Of a stretch of 64,000 nucleotides of DNA, positions 33,591 through 64,000 are shown one piece after another. Both the position numbers and the translations under genes were made by a program. Each line of letters opens with the position of its first letter. Within the stretch, counting starts at the first letter, position 1. The DNA is from Aurelia coerulea. Its lineage: Eukaryota > Cnidaria > Scyphozoa > Semaeostomeae > Ulmaridae. The DNA is taken from positions 26,721,001 to 26,785,000 of the forward strand of contig CM076948.1 of assembly GCA_039566865.1 (NCBI GenBank), read 5' to 3'. The notes below the pieces were generated by a model. That model saw only the letters and a program-made list of their open reading frames with translations. It ran no database searches and was not told the origin of the DNA.

Positions 33591-33938
33591 CTTGAAATTT
33601 TTGATAATAAACATTCAATCTCGATTTCATTACAGTTCAGGGCCTCGGTCTGATAAATTGTCATGGTTACAACTATTTCTATGGCTACAGAAGATGACAT
33701 TGAAGATTTCTGTTAATTTGCTTCCTTCGTTTTGTTTTTGGCTTTGTTTAGCGGGTGCTTGTAAAGGGACCTTGCAAATACAAGAGATGTCGAAAGCATC
33801 TCTTTTGTGGCATAAGTTTCTAAGGAAAAAGTACTTTTCAAACGGAACTGCTGGAAGAAACTCAACTCTCAGATCACAAACTCCGGTACTGAGAAGAGAG
33901 ATCCTCAGCATATTTTTGCTTTAATGCTGTACACTTAC

Positions 33939-34481
33939 TAGACTTATGACGATGAGTCTCTTGTTTCCTTGTGCTCTTTGACTTCAAGATGGCGCTTCAG
34001 TCAACAGAGACTCATAATATTACTCTGAAAAACCTGACCCTATTAGGCCTAATATGCTGGGATTCCTAGCATACCAATCAGATTGCGAGATTTGGCAAAG
34101 AACAATCAGTTTCGAACCTTCAATTCGATTGACGCAGCTTACTAAAATTTGAAGTAAGTTGCTGCGGCAGGTACTTGAAGATTTCTCTGATATGTTTTGG
34201 TCTTAAATTGCAGCATTAAAAGACTTACTTTGCACTCACCAGGTAAAGTGAATTTTCTTCTTCAGATGAATACCAAGTTTTGTTGATTAAGTGTCTGCTT
34301 ACCGTGGTTTCTATCGCATTTCCTTTCTGAGGAGTGACCTTTGAACAGAGTCGAAGCAGTCGTTCGATCCAGATTCGATCAATCGAATGCAGAAGATAGG
34401 GTCAGGTTTTTAACTGTTTCATTATGAGTCCCTGTGAGCAAGGTACCGCAGGGATACAAGGGACTCATCGTCATAAGTCTA
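33939..34481. mobile_element. 543-bp MITE with 9-bp TSD, inserted in the end of a larger inverted-repeat element
   Basis: The ends TAGACTTATGACGATGAGTC and GACTCATCGTCATAAGTCTA are inverted. TACACTTAC flanks it at 33930-33938 and 34482-34490; a 9-bp duplication suggests a Mutator-like transposase. Inner inverted pairs include CTGACCCTAT/ATAGGGTCAG. The word CAGTCAACAGAGACTCA links it to the 190-bp tandem repeat at 20422-20935. It lies 350 bp upstream of the phosphatase ATG. Confidence 0.85.
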
Positions 34482-35574
34482 TACACTTACCTCACATAAG
34501 TATTGCACTCCCATTGCACTGCACCACCTTACCCAAAATGGCGCCCAAATGTGTCTTTCAGCCCAACCAACAAAATTTGCATATCAAAAGCATCAGCATA
34601 TAAGGGTTTCTCTACCGGGTGTTTTGGTGGGAAAATAATTCTTAATTCGTTTGCTTTCATTCATAAGTAAAATGAAACGTTATTTTGTTGGTTTCTTTGA
34701 TAAATTAGCAAAAACCTCCGGACAACACTGCACAAGATTTTGGGAGCGTAGCCGGAGGAGTAGGCCAAAACAAAATGAGAAACGGATAGATATCTGGGGC
34801 CAAAGATAACAATATTTTAGCGTTTCAAATTAGGATTCAACAAACTTTATCGCTATGACAAAAGTTTTCCTTGAGGAAGGCAAGAAGGATAAACACAAAG
34901 GGAAAACGGAAAGAAACCATTCCAAGGTAAGAATATCCTTGATATCACTTTTATCACGTTAACATCAATTTTGCTTCCTGGAAGGCTTTAGGCAGGTGGT
35001 TGACACTTAAATATATGGATTTTGATGTGCTTAACAAAATCGCTACGGTTTAATTTAGTTTGAAGATAATTTTGAAATTTAACAAGTGACTGGAACATAT
35101 TTTTTTAACGTGACTCCTTCTTAGAGAAATTCAAGTTCAGCTACATTGAATGACGGCCTTGTTATTTATTTGAAATTTCTTCTTTTATCACATTCAAAGT
35201 GGAAAAATTTTATCATGAGGATAAAGTTTGCAGAATCCTAATTTGAAAACACTAAATTTTGTTTTCTTTGCCCTCAGATATCTATCCGTTTCTCATTTTG
35301 TTTTGGCCTACTCCTCCAGCTACGCTCCCAAAATCTTGTGCAGTGTTGTCCGGAGGTTTTTGCTAATTTATCAAAGAAACCAACAAAATAACGTTTCATT
35401 TTACTTATGAATGAAAAGCAAACGAATTAAGAATTCTTTTCCCACCAAAACACCCGGTAGAGAAACCCTTCAATGCTGATGCTTTTGTTATGCAAATTTT
35501 GTTGGTTGGGCTGAAAGACACTTTTGGGCGCCATTTTGTGTTAGGTGGTGCAATACTTATGTGAGGTAAGTGTA
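34482..35574. mobile_element. Long-terminal-inverted-repeat element (about 370-bp arms)
   Basis: 34482 to about 34865 is mirrored by about 35210-35574, from TACACTTACCTCACATAAGT outward-in, with about 350 bp of unique loop. The arms differ by a few substitutions and an 11-bp tandem duplication near 34505. No coding capacity is seen. It is the host of the insertion at 33939-34481, so it is older. Confidence 0.85.
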
Positions 35575-36530
35575 TTTTCGCATATTTCCCATATCATATT
35601 ACTCGAAAGTTACTTGAGGAGCGAAAGAACAGAACTCTTTTGTAATATTTCAAAGAGGCATTGCTACCCAGAATCCTTTGTGGGCATGCTGCTATTTCAG
35701 ACAGGCTGAAAATCGAATTTGGCGTAAGTGAAAAATATCATGGAAAGCACACTCAATTGAAACGGATAAGAAAAGTGTGATGCGAAAGAGTAGAGACTAA
35801 AATATGTACAAAAGTATTCATACTGTTGTCAAATACACATTACTGATAACACTACATTGAATCGTAACATTCATAGTGTACCGATTTAGCAAGCAACAAC
35901 TATCAGAGAGTATTTCGTATTCATGTGCCAACACTTCTAAAGCATTTTTCGGCTAATTTCATATCTCCTGAGAGATTTTGTTGGACGGAAAATTTGCTGA
36001 AAGTACCATTTGAGAGCATTTCAGTTACTTGAACAAAACTGGGGAAAAACAGCCATGCATCTCGTCTGGACTTGCTACATACAAATCTCTGTCGCAGGAA
36101 AACCCAAATTTTCCAACTTTCCTTTTTTGCGAAGCTCCAGAAGCATATGCTTCAAAGAGCTGACAGAAATGGCTATTTCATCAATTTTTGGACTGAATGG
36201 CTTGAAAAGAACCTTAGTTACAAATAGCCATAATCATACTGCTGAAATTTTTGAACTTTTGATACTGTTCAAAATTACAGGGTTTTTCATTCAGTGAAAA
36301 GAATTTAAATTAAAGCTCTGAAAAAATTACTATTTCTAAACTCCAGGAGGAAATATCATATAATTATAAATCCAATAGATTCTATCAAAGATTTCCAAAG
36401 AACAGTTATAACACAGTACCTGAAGTTCCATTCAAGCCATTAAATTAAAAGAAAGATGCATCAACCAATCGTGCAATGTTTTTAAAAGTTTTGATTCTCA
36501 TGCAGATTTGTCCGATTGCTAAGGATTGCA

Positions 36531-37061
36531 CCGCATGTCCCCGAAAAGCGTACACAGATATGGTTGGGTCCAGCAATGAGAATTTAGCTTTGTTGATATT
36601 GATGCTTTGAGAGTTAAGTTATCAATCTTGAAAGCTCATGTTTGCCTTCACGTCCAAACCTGAGCTTTGGCCTCTTGGCCTGAGCAACTTACTGAAGACC
36701 ATCGACATTGAAAACTAGAATTATAGAAAAATGATCAAATGGCACAATAAGAGACTTTTAGCAAACAGAATATAATGAGATTCAAGCTTTTGTCGCATTT
36801 AATCAAGGAAATTATTGATTTATTTGCTATGCTTCAAGAATATGCTTAGGCCAAAACGCCAAAGCCCTGGTCTGGAGGTGGCATCAAATTTGAACTTGCA
36901 ACATTAATATTTCAGCACTTAAAGCATTAATATCAAGAAGCAAGGTATCTATGTTCAAGTTAACTATCGAGGAACATTTTGAAATTGATTAACCATTGAT
37001 TAAAGCTAAATTCACATCGTGGAACCCAACCAAATCTGTATACTTTTTCTGGGACCACCGG
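36531..37061. mobile_element. Mariner-like MITE (family F), copy 2
   Basis: The ends CCGCATGTCCCC and GGGACCACCGG match, with divergence, the copy at 61173-61756. Shared interior words are GAGCTTTGGCCTCTTGGCC, CATTGATTAAAGCTAAATTC and AACATTTTGAAATTGATT. The flanks are consistent with a TA target only on the right. Confidence 0.7.
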
Positions 37062-37663
37062 TAGGGCTTAACTTCAATCTCAAGTCTCTATGAAGCACTG
37101 TCAGTGAACACGACTGCCTAGAGGATACAACCATTACCTACAAATAATCAGTTAATATGTCATAGATTACATAAACTATTTCTACATAAATGACATTCAA
37201 GTGTACAGCAACTTAACGATAATTATAGTGAACAATGGAGAAAGCTGGATACCCCTTGGATAAAACTACGAACCATAAGAAATAACAATAACAGGAATGG
37301 GCGACAGACAAAATCGGCTAAGATTCAATTTACAGTGTATCGGTTCAACTTTGGATACATAACAAAATGTGATGGATCAGCCTCGCTCCCGTTTACACTG
37401 CTCCTGCTAATCCATACAACTTGTGTTCCTTCTGTTAATAAACAACTCTAGTTTTGGTGCAGTGTGAACGCTTCTGAACTGCAACAACTTAGTAGCGGAT
37501 CAAAACTGTACCGATAAAGTGTAATGCCTATGGTTTGCTTTACCAATTTCAAGTCATGTGACCATAATCTTGGGAAGCTTTGTATCATACTACTCTTTGC
37601 ATTCATAGCACAAGTCTTCATGGCACACAATTAATTTAAATAAATCAAACGATGTTTTATTAA

Positions 37664-37786
37664 AGGCACACTGTCGCGGTTGTGATTGGCTAGTCGTGAT
37701 GTTAACAAAGACCTGGCCTTGTCTAATTCTATTCTTGTTTATTGTCTTATTCATCTAATCAGTGCCAGTGCCACGACAGTGTGCCC
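37664..37786. mobile_element. 123-bp MITE with TTAA TSD
   Basis: AGGCACACTGTCGCGG at the left pairs with CCACGACAGTGTGCCC at the right; TTAA flanks it at 37660-37663 and 37787-37790. Confidence 0.85.
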
Positions 37787-38992
37787 TTAAGAGATTGATC
37801 AACTAACTTGAACTGGATGTAAACAAACCTTAGCCGATTTGGTTTATCCTAAAGCTGAATTCACATTCGAAGCGCTATTCTTGACGCTTCCCATACAAGG
37901 CTTGAGTCACATTATACAACAGCCTTATTTGGGTAGATGCAAGGTTTAGCTTAGCAGCTGCAAAATAAACGCTCCGAGTATGAATCCACTTCATGTGAAA
38001 TCGAAATCATAAATCTATAGCCTATCAAAATTGATATCAGATGAATTTTGCGATAAAGCAAAACGACTAATTCAGTATATACTCACTGCTCTAATTTGCG
38101 CAAATTCGCACTTGACAACAATTTGAGTTTTTCTAAGCAAAATTAACTGAAGAAACCACACTGCCTCTTTCAATATGGAAGGTAGATTCTAGCCTAATCT
38201 ACGACATGAAGATTTGGTTTCCTGTATTGATGAAAACGTAATTTAGGATAGTATTGAGGACCCGTCATTTTATTGCTTCAGATATTGCTTTGTCGTTCGA
38301 CATTTTCAAAATTTTTAATTGAGATTTTAAAATTAAATTTTGCAATATGACAAAGACAGCTCGAATTTTCTCATGCCTTTCGGAATTAGGCCCAGGCTTC
38401 TATTAGGGTTGCGGAAATCTGATCTCAAAATGCTTAAACATTTTACAGAATCATAGGCCAACTTTCTCAGGCAAAATGGCAACTCCCCGCCCCATCCAAT
38501 GATAGATAGAGATGCTTCATCCTCTTCGGAGACCATGGTTTGTAGAAAATAAAACTATTGTTCCCATACCTGCGATTTTATTGCTGTCTCCATGTGCTTT
38601 CCTTGTTCTATCAGCATTTCATAGTCCGATTTCGTAGCGGCCCATATTTGTTTGATCACAAACTAGGCAGCATCGCTTTATGAAAAACGAATGTGGCCGC
38701 TGCAAATTGGAACAGGTGCTGAAAGGACTGGGGGAAATAATGACAGCAACAAAATGTGGGTGGGAGAGATCATTTTGTTTTCCTTAAGCCATGCTGAGAT
38801 TCTGGTGCCTGATGGAAAGTCAAGCCGTCTTTTAGTTCTGTCTGCTTGAATATCTCCGAAATATTATTTAGGAATCTGACACTATCAGCTGTCATGGCAA
38901 CAGAAGAAGTGCTGCCACATCATATTACTTCCATCCCTATACGGATCAAATAATTGAGTAAGAATTTCATTCAAATGCATACGCTAAAAACA

Positions 38993-58865
<19,873 letters not shown>

Positions 58866-58896
58866 AATATGCAATGACTTCTATGGACCCCAATGT
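58866..58896 (-). other. 5' UTR part of the first coding exon of the HECT ligase
   Basis: The exon carrying the ATG (58863-58865) has an upstream acceptor TTTTTTCAG (AG at 58897-58898). At least one non-coding exon must therefore lie further up, probably near the E-box region at 60.6 kb. Confidence 0.7.
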
Positions 58897-59639
58897 CTGA
58901 AAAAAGATAATTTTCTTTAGTCATAAAATTGATGTAGATTCTTAATACTTTTTATGCCAGCTGGATCATGATATCCTTCAATGGTCATGCCAAGGTTGGC
59001 TGTTTTTCAGATGCGCTTAGCACGCAGTCCCCCAAGGAGTATCTGACAAACAATTGTGATGGGCAATGCCCCTAAGATGACCTATCCAGTAAGGGATACT
59101 TGGGGGCAAGGGGGAGCGATTATCCCCAATGTTGGTTAGAACAAAGATATTTTCTTTGAAAACAATAGCAATAAACAATGCATTTTAACTGAAACAATAG
59201 CTTGGTCCCTAATAGCCTGATATATATGCCAAACCCCGTTAAACAATAGAATTTGAAATGATTTTGCTTTTAAACCCATTTTACCCGTTACATAAACCCA
59301 TCTTATGGGATATTTTCATAAGATTACATCCTGTATGTATGTAGTGGACTTTCAACCAAATGAACTGAACTGTCTTGGAGAACATTCCCAAACAAAACCA
59401 ACCGTTATCATAGGCATATACCTGTCAGAGAATGAGGCACTGAATATTGCAATTATTTCTATGCTTGATTGTGACAACAAATGATGTCATAAGTCCCAAA
59501 GGGCCTTCAACTTTTGATTTTTGTATTTCCGATATCATTGGGCTGCTAAAATCAAGACCCCAACCCCTCCCACCCCCCCCCTTAACAGCTCAATGCCACC
59601 AAAAAATATGAAGATTAACAGTTGAAGGCTCTTCATTCA

Positions 59640-59828
59640 GGCGACCATCTCAAAATTGTTTGGTTAGTGTCATTTTGATTGCAACATATGGGGGTCGGTC
59701 GGTCGGAAATATGATCAAATTTCTATTTTTTCTTAATTTTCTAACAAGAATCACTAAGTTTATACTATTTTTTATTTCAGAAAACCATCGGTCGGACGAC
59801 ACTAACCAGACATTTTTGAGACCGTCGC
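59640..59828. mobile_element. 189-bp foldback MITE with GGCGAC ends
   Basis: GGCGACCATCTCAAAATTG, then GGTTAGTGTC, is mirrored by GACACTAACC, then TTTTTGAGACCGTCGCC. GGTCGGTCGGTCGG lies internally. An ORF crossing it on minus (to 59937) is therefore not evidence of a gene. Confidence 0.8.
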
Positions 59829-60599
59829 CTAAGACATGAAGATCTTCATTCCCAAAAGAGGCCAATAAATCTGCATCTTGTACAAATTTTAGGTCACCGA
59901 AACACTTACAAGTAAGAAATTCAGGAGCATCTAGCATATTGCAAAATCCTTTTATAGATCAGTAGTGATAGTGTTGCTTTGTTGAAGTAAACCAAAAATA
60001 ACTCTATGTTATGTATAAACAAAACAATTCTATCAAACTTTAGATTTGAAAGAAATATTATGTAATCGCCAACTGATTTGGGATGCGTGTTTTGGAAAAT
60101 TTGCAGTGACCTGCAATTGGTTCAATGAGGCAAAGGACTATCTCTCTTCCGCAATCTGTTAATTTCCTTGCTTGGTTGGTTTATCGTGGCCCCGTGAATC
60201 ACGGTTCGTAACATAAATCTTATCAACACAAGAGAACAAACATGATGGCTTCTTCCAGTGAAATTAGCTGTTGAAACGTCAAAATATCCTTATTTATTTC
60301 ATTTCATCATTCCTTTTTCACGATGAAGGGGTTTATGATGTCACAATGACTGCTTCTTGGCATACGTTGTTGATAACAGACCGCAGACGAAAAACACAAT
60401 TTTAGCCTCATCATCAGACACCTTCACAATTCGGCAGCATTTTTTTCATAAACTTACCAAATGACCATGTCTAATCCAGATGAAACGAAGCACTATTCAT
60501 TACTAAATCCTTTGCTACCAATCATCGATCCTAACCTTCAAAACAGAACGAAATATTGATATCCAAATCTAATTGTTTAGGTTCTGCGATCTGCGTTAG

Positions 60600-60700
60600 G
60601 CCTAAATCTTGCCAAAGTAAAGTGTTCTATACGGTCACGTGACCCCATTGAATGTCGGGAAGTCTGAGTCTTTCCCGTTGCATTGTGGGCTGGATTATAT
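60600..60700 (-). promoter_or_regulatory. Candidate promoter of the HECT ligase gene
   Basis: A 12-bp palindromic E-box GGTCACGTGACC lies at 60633-60644. It is followed by TTGCATTGTGGGC near 60680, resembling the ACTAYRN(N)CCCAGAATGCA-type element seen in animal promoters in inverted form. Local GC is higher than in the surroundings. Position, about 1.7 kb before the first coding exon, fits a 5' non-coding exon here. Confidence 0.35.
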
Positions 60701-61172
60701 GAGTAAGCATTATGGAAAATTCGCTGTTGTTTAGCTTTTGTTGCTTTTGTTAGGTTTTGTTTTTTTCTGCGTGGGTGTCTATTTTGACATTTGTATTTTG
60801 ATGATGTTACTATATATCGTGTATCGTGTTTTCAAGAAGTGGTTTGATGTCAAAAAATTTCCAAGGCAGATTTACAGCAAAGTACCAATTCAAGAGGCCC
60901 CCTAAGGGATCTCGGGCTCCGAGTCTCCAGGGCATATTTCTATGGGCTCCGGGCTCCCAAAGGAAAAATTGCCGTGCTCCAGGGCTCCATTGCATACTTT
61001 TCAGGGCTCCAGGGCTCCACTTCGTAAAATTAGTGAAAAAATGATTTTGTCAGTTTTAGCAAGCCGCGTAGTTCCAGACTGCACTCGTTGTTTCTTGAGA
61101 AAGTGCAGTTTGTGGTTTAAACTGGATATGCGCAACTAAAGCTGATAACAAGCACGAGTCCCCTAGAAAATA

Positions 61173-61756
61173 CCGGATGTCTCAAAAAGGTATACAAATT
61201 TGGTTGACTCCGAATTTAGCTTTAACCAATAGCTAATCACTCTCAAAATGTTTCTCGATAGTTACATTTAAAATAGATACCTCGTTTGTTGGTATTGGTG
61301 CTTCTTGAAAGCTCAAATTTAGGTGCACTTGCAAACCAAAGCTTTGGCCTTTTGGCCTAAGCAAATTCCTCAAGCACATCGAAATTAAAAACTGAAATTA
61401 ATGAAAAATTAAGAGACTTCCCAATGGGTGACTGGGGGGGGGGGGGTGACTTCTGGAAAACAGAATAACACAAGATCCAACATTGCTCAAATTTCATCAA
61501 GGCTATCGTTGATTTATACGCTGTGCCTTAAGAAATTGCCAAGGCCAAAAAGGCTAAAGCTCTGGTTTGGAGGAAGAGGCAAGTTTGAGCTTTCAAGATT
61601 AACTTGTCTGCTCTCAAAGCACCAATACCAACAAACAAGGTATCTATATTCAAGTTAACTATCAAGAAACATTTTTAGAGTGATTATACATTGATTAAAG
61701 CGAAATTCACAGCGCTGGATTCAATCAAATCCGTATACATTTTTTAGGACACCCGG
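61173..61756. mobile_element. Mariner-like MITE (family F) nested in the 2.3-kb element
   Basis: The ends CCGGATGTCTCAAAAAGG and TTTTAGGACACCCGG are flanked by TA on both sides. GTATAC lies in both subterminal regions. The interior matches 36531-37061. An ORF of 76 codons inside includes a G-run and has no homology. Confidence 0.8.
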
Positions 61757-62219
61757 TACTTTGGGTTATCTTGGTATTGTTTAGAGAGCATTTGAGCTTT
61801 TGGGGTTAATGCATCTTGTGAAAAACGGGAAGACCACTCTATCGATGAAGGCATCTTTCATCTGCTGAAACCAATAAGTTCCTTCATACAACTGTAAGAG
61901 AAGCTCAAGAGTAGTCAAGTTTTCGTGGGCAACTATGTGGTCCACAAGGCACGATGTCTTCTCAATTAGCTCATTTATAAGACTATTAAACCATCCATTT
62001 TAGCACTGTTAATTGTGGAATCAGGGGATGCCTTCTATGCTAAAATAAAAGATATCTCTTTGAAAAATTTTTCTCATGCTCTGACTTATAGAATGACTGC
62101 CACTGTCACAAAATTATAAAAGTTTCCTTATCGCTTATGGCAAGTATGATATTGGGAGATGCATTCTGAGCCAAAATAAGGGGTTTGCTCCCAAAAATTT
62201 TCCTGTGGGCAAAACCTCA

Positions 62220-62705
62220 TGTCAATGCCCCTCACTTAATTTACCCTGGCCACGCCACTCCCTTGGAGGTCTGAAAGTAGATTGTTTGCGACAGTGGCGT
62301 GGCTACGGGGGGGGGGTATGGGGGCAATTGCCCCCCCCCCCCCACTTTTGTCAAAAGAAGGTCCTCGAGATTCCTCTAAAACCGAGGAGAAAATAGCTCG
62401 GTATAGGTTGGGTAAGAAATAAAAATTTTCCGAGAAAGTAAAATCTTCCATTTTAGCACTGGCAAGCGTGATACTGGGTGCATTCTAAGCCAAAGTAAAA
62501 GATTCTTTTTTCGAAAATTTTCCTCGTGCTCTGATTCATAGGATAACTGTTCACAAAACTATCAAAGTTTTCTTGTCGCTAATGGCAAGCATGATATTGG
62601 GAGATGCATTCTAAGCCAAAGTAAAGGGCGTGGCCCCAAAAATTTTCCCCCAGACCCCCTCGTTTCAATCCCCCCCACTTAATTTACCCTGGCCATGCCA
62701 CTGGT
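62220..62705. mobile_element. Degenerate MITEs with CAGTGGCGTGGC / GCCACGCCACT ends
   Basis: CCCTGGCCACGCCACT (62243), CAGTGGCGTGGCTACGG followed by a G-run (62292) and CCCTGGCCATGCCACTGG (62686) are repeated termini. Between them ATGGCAAGCATGATATTGGG-type words recur. Boundaries are not fully resolved. Confidence 0.5.
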
Positions 62706-63201
62706 TTGCGAATATAAATCTCCTTGCAACATTATCTGTTTGTCAATTTTCACTGCAAGTTCTGATCTTTTTACCACAGGGAAGAAATACGCTCTGGCAC
62801 AATGAGCTACAAATATTGTTTAGAAAAAAGAATAAAATTCCTAGCGCATAAGGATTGAAATTCTAACTGAAAGATTTCCAATCATAAGTAAATGGCCAGA
62901 TTTCCAGAAACAAGGTCTCGAAGAAACCTGAAAACTTCAAAAATTTATTTCAAAGTTGATGTTGATATCTACGAACAAGCTCAAATAATTTCACACTTAT
63001 TCATATAGTTTTCGTAATTATATCTTGTCTGTTTTTTGCTTGGCCTTCACAAATAAAATTGTTTGAGATAAAGGGCTCCATATGGAGAAATCGATGGGCT
63101 CCAGTGCTCCACTATGGAAATCGTTTGGGCTCCGGGCTCCATGCTGTCAAAATGATGGGCTCCAGTGCTCCAGGGACCCCCCTTTGGGGGCCTCATTCAA
63201 T

Positions 63202-63300
63202 TAGCCTGTGAACGGCCGAAAAAAAATTGAAAAAGAATTGAAAAAGGTCGGGGAACTGCTTCCCCTCAAAGCCGTTCCAAAGCCAGCCGTTCACAGGCTA
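63202..63300. mobile_element. 99-bp hairpin MITE, TAGCC family, third copy
   Basis: The ends TAGCCTGTGAACGGC and GCCGTTCACAGGCTA are perfect inverted repeats. ATTCAAT is found on both sides (63195-63201 and 63303-63309). It inserted right at the edge of the 2.3-kb element. Confidence 0.8.
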
Positions 63301-63408
63301 CAATTCAATGAAAAGAAAAAGTCATAGCACAATACACCCATCTTTTCAAAGATTTGAGCACTATATGCTTGTCATGCTTAAAATTTCATATTGAAGAAAC
63401 AATATCTT

Positions 63409-63780
63409 GTTTAAACAAGGGTGTTAGGACACGGATATTTTAATTGCGTATTTATTTACCTTGTTTTGATCTTCGTCTTGTTTTCTTGTCTTGTTTCTTC
63501 TCTGTTCTGTTTCCTCTTGCTGATGTAAATGCCTCGTGCCATTTGAATATATCTTCCTTGTATTCCTGTATGGCATTGTGGTTTAAAAATCTTTCTTCTA
63601 CGAAGGCGCGCTAAGACACAGGAATACAAGGAAGCTATATTCAAATAGCACGAGGCATTTACATCAGCAAGAGGAAACAGAACAGAGAAGAAACAAGACA
63701 AGAAAACAAGACGAAGATCAAAACAAGGTAAATAAATACGCAATTAAAATATCCGTGTCCTAACACCCTTGGTTTAAACA
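63409..63780. repeat. Near-perfect inverted repeat, about 160-bp arms, 48-bp loop
   Basis: 63409-63569 is the complement of 63618-63780 with only a few mismatches (for example GCTATATTC against ATATATTC). The outer ends include GTTTAAAC and AGGGTGTTAGGACACGG. A transcript in either direction would fold into one long duplex. Confidence 0.9.
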
Positions 63781-64000
63781 CATACATAAAATAGAGCACA
63801 TGGCTGACCCCTTGCTACTATTGCAATATTCATGTGACTCAAACTAACTAACTAAACTACATTCTAACAATCTACTAGGCAATTCATTACGATTCATACG
63901 ATTTAAAATTCTTTACTCCATGTGCATTTTTGTATAAAAAAGTGTTTACTAGTGTGACATAAATTTCAAATTTAGTACTCGTAAAAAATTCAAAAGAAAT

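Larger units (their letters stand above)
35575..38992. other. Intergenic region between the HECT ligase 3' end and the phosphatase promoter
   Basis: No exon or RNA gene found. It holds two MITEs (36531-37061 and 37664-37786) and family E fragments near 36400. The ligase 3' UTR must occupy its right edge. Confidence 0.5.
60894..63194. mobile_element. 2.3-kb non-autonomous element with GAGGCCCCC ends and GGGCTCC subterminal repeats
   Basis: The left end GAGGCCCCCTAAGGG mirrors the right end CCCTTTGGGGGCCTC. ATTCAA flanks it at 60888-60893 and 63195-63200. The heptamer GGGCTCC occurs many times within 150 bp of each end and hardly elsewhere. No transposase ORF is visible. The host sequence on both sides reads as one family E element when the insert is removed. 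Confidence 0.75.

Noticed and set aside
59650..59937. 95-codon minus-strand ORF
   Set aside because: It crosses a 189-bp foldback MITE, contains an in-frame GT donor-like site at random and has no homology.

Overview
The window is animal nuclear DNA: AT-rich, with small GT-AG-spliced exons, long introns full of transposon debris, and single-copy metazoan signalling genes. A gustatory-receptor-like (Grl) 7TM gene, very dense MITEs and a 5S-rRNA-derived SINE fit a marine invertebrate, most likely a cnidarian such as a sea anemone or coral; the species assignment is inference. Nothing prokaryotic is present. Every host gene I can support lies on the minus strand, so gene order along transcription runs from high to low coordinates.

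Layout, left to right. 195-6567 holds the 3' part of a very large zinc-finger / RS-rich nuclear protein gene: a single 5.1-kb exon plus one later exon that reaches the window edge. 8209-16039 holds a chain of small phase-compatible exons that may be a separate unknown gene or the 5' exons of the same zinc-finger gene. 17064-18299 is an intronless 7TM Grl receptor. 19500-20940 is a 190-bp tandem repeat split by a 5'-truncated LINE with target-site duplication. 22155-33590 is a DUSP22/DUSP15-like dual-specificity phosphatase gene; one of its introns carries a complete PIF/Harbinger transposon (28713-31623) that had landed inside an older MITE. 33930-35574 is a nested pair of inverted-repeat elements. 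38993-58865 is a complete 25-exon NEDD4-family HECT ubiquitin ligase (ITCH/WWP1/Su(dx) type): C2, four WW domains, HECT. 60.6 kb looks like its promoter, and 60.9-63.8 kb is stacked transposable elements, including a 2.3-kb element and a near-perfect 160-bp-arm inverted repeat.

Most intronic and intergenic sequence is non-autonomous DNA transposons. I resolve at least ten families by terminal inverted repeats and target duplications (TA, TAA, TTAA, 8-9 bp). The most striking arrangement is in the Harbinger element: its transposase gene and its antisense MADF-protein gene are interlocked, each with coding exons inside an intron of the other.

The gene models were built by reading splice sites and phases by eye. 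The HECT ligase closes exactly in frame over 25 exons (854 codons plus stop), so I trust it most. The phosphatase lacks one short exon I could not find, and the 8-16 kb exon chain has no recognised homology.
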